A stretch of DNA of 13,559 bases from an uncultured Bacteroidota bacterium (GTDB lineage Bacteria; Bacteroidota; Bacteroidia; NS11-12g; UBA955). This document shows positions 13,538 to 13,559 of this stretch, piece by piece. The notes below the pieces were generated by a model. The model searched no databases. It was not told the origin of the DNA and was given only the letters and a program-made list of their open reading frames with translations. How positions within the stretch are numbered: position 1 is the stretch's first letter; each line of letters opens with the position of its first letter. The DNA is taken from NCBI GenBank assembly GCA_903959115.1, contig CAJBVU010000218.1, forward strand, positions 1-13,559. Direction: 5' to 3'. The translations under genes were made by a program, and so were the position numbers.

Positions 13538-13559
13538 GTTTGTTTTTTATAGTGTAAAC

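Noticed and set aside
1..13559. Scan for CRISPR arrays, insertion sequences, tRNA or rRNA genes and phage genes
   Set aside because: No spaced repeat array, transposase, terminal inverted repeats, tRNA cloverleaf or rRNA-like segment was seen by eye; the intergenic gaps are short.

Overview
The window looks like chromosomal DNA of a Bacteroidota bacterium, probably of the Flavobacteriia/Sphingobacteriia type. The reasons are: the gene set (an LptE-type lipoprotein and SecG in one operon with a sigma-54 activator and a TPR protein, a Bacteroidota-style topoisomerase IV subunit A, NatAB-like ABC genes, YceI); promoters that fit the Bacteroidota -7 consensus TAnnTTTG; and almost no Shine-Dalgarno sequences. 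No rRNA, tRNA, CRISPR array, insertion sequence or phage gene is visible. No stretch longer than 300 bases lacks a gene. The genus cannot be given from the sequence.

Layout. (1) Positions 1-90 are the 3' end of what looks like urocanate hydratase (hutU), followed by a possible terminator. (2) Positions 149-768, minus strand: a type II toxin-antitoxin pair, a ribbon-helix-helix antitoxin followed two bases later by a MazF/PemK toxin. Its promoter region holds three tandem 13-bp repeats and a perfect 15-bp palindrome. (3) Positions 911-2274, plus strand: an SDR-fold protein lacking the catalytic tyrosine, then a flavin-reductase-like FMN-binding protein. (4) Positions 5595-2319, minus strand: a tight four-gene operon of sigma-54 activator without sensor domain, LptE-like lipoprotein, TPR protein and SecG, with 4-base overlaps or a 3-base gap. 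It joins a regulator to cell-envelope and secretion functions. (5) Positions 5766-9433, plus strand, divergent from (4): topoisomerase IV subunit A (parC) with a long acidic tail, translationally coupled to a short RlmI-like methyltransferase. (6) Positions 9542-11932: a NatA/NatB-like ABC exporter pair, with a promoter so close to natA that the mRNA may be leaderless. (7) Positions 12012-12860, minus strand: a predicted exported beta-rich protein of unknown role. (8) Positions 12989-13537, plus strand: a cytoplasmic YceI-family protein with a recognisable promoter.

Most of the window is ordinary housekeeping and envelope DNA. The parts that deserve a second look are the repeat-bearing control region of the toxin-antitoxin pair, the tyrosine-less SDR with its flavin-reductase partner, the abrupt change of leucine codon choice at a GC-only hairpin inside the methyltransferase gene, and the methionine/glycine-rich loop of the ABC permease. 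No clearly new multi-gene system was found.
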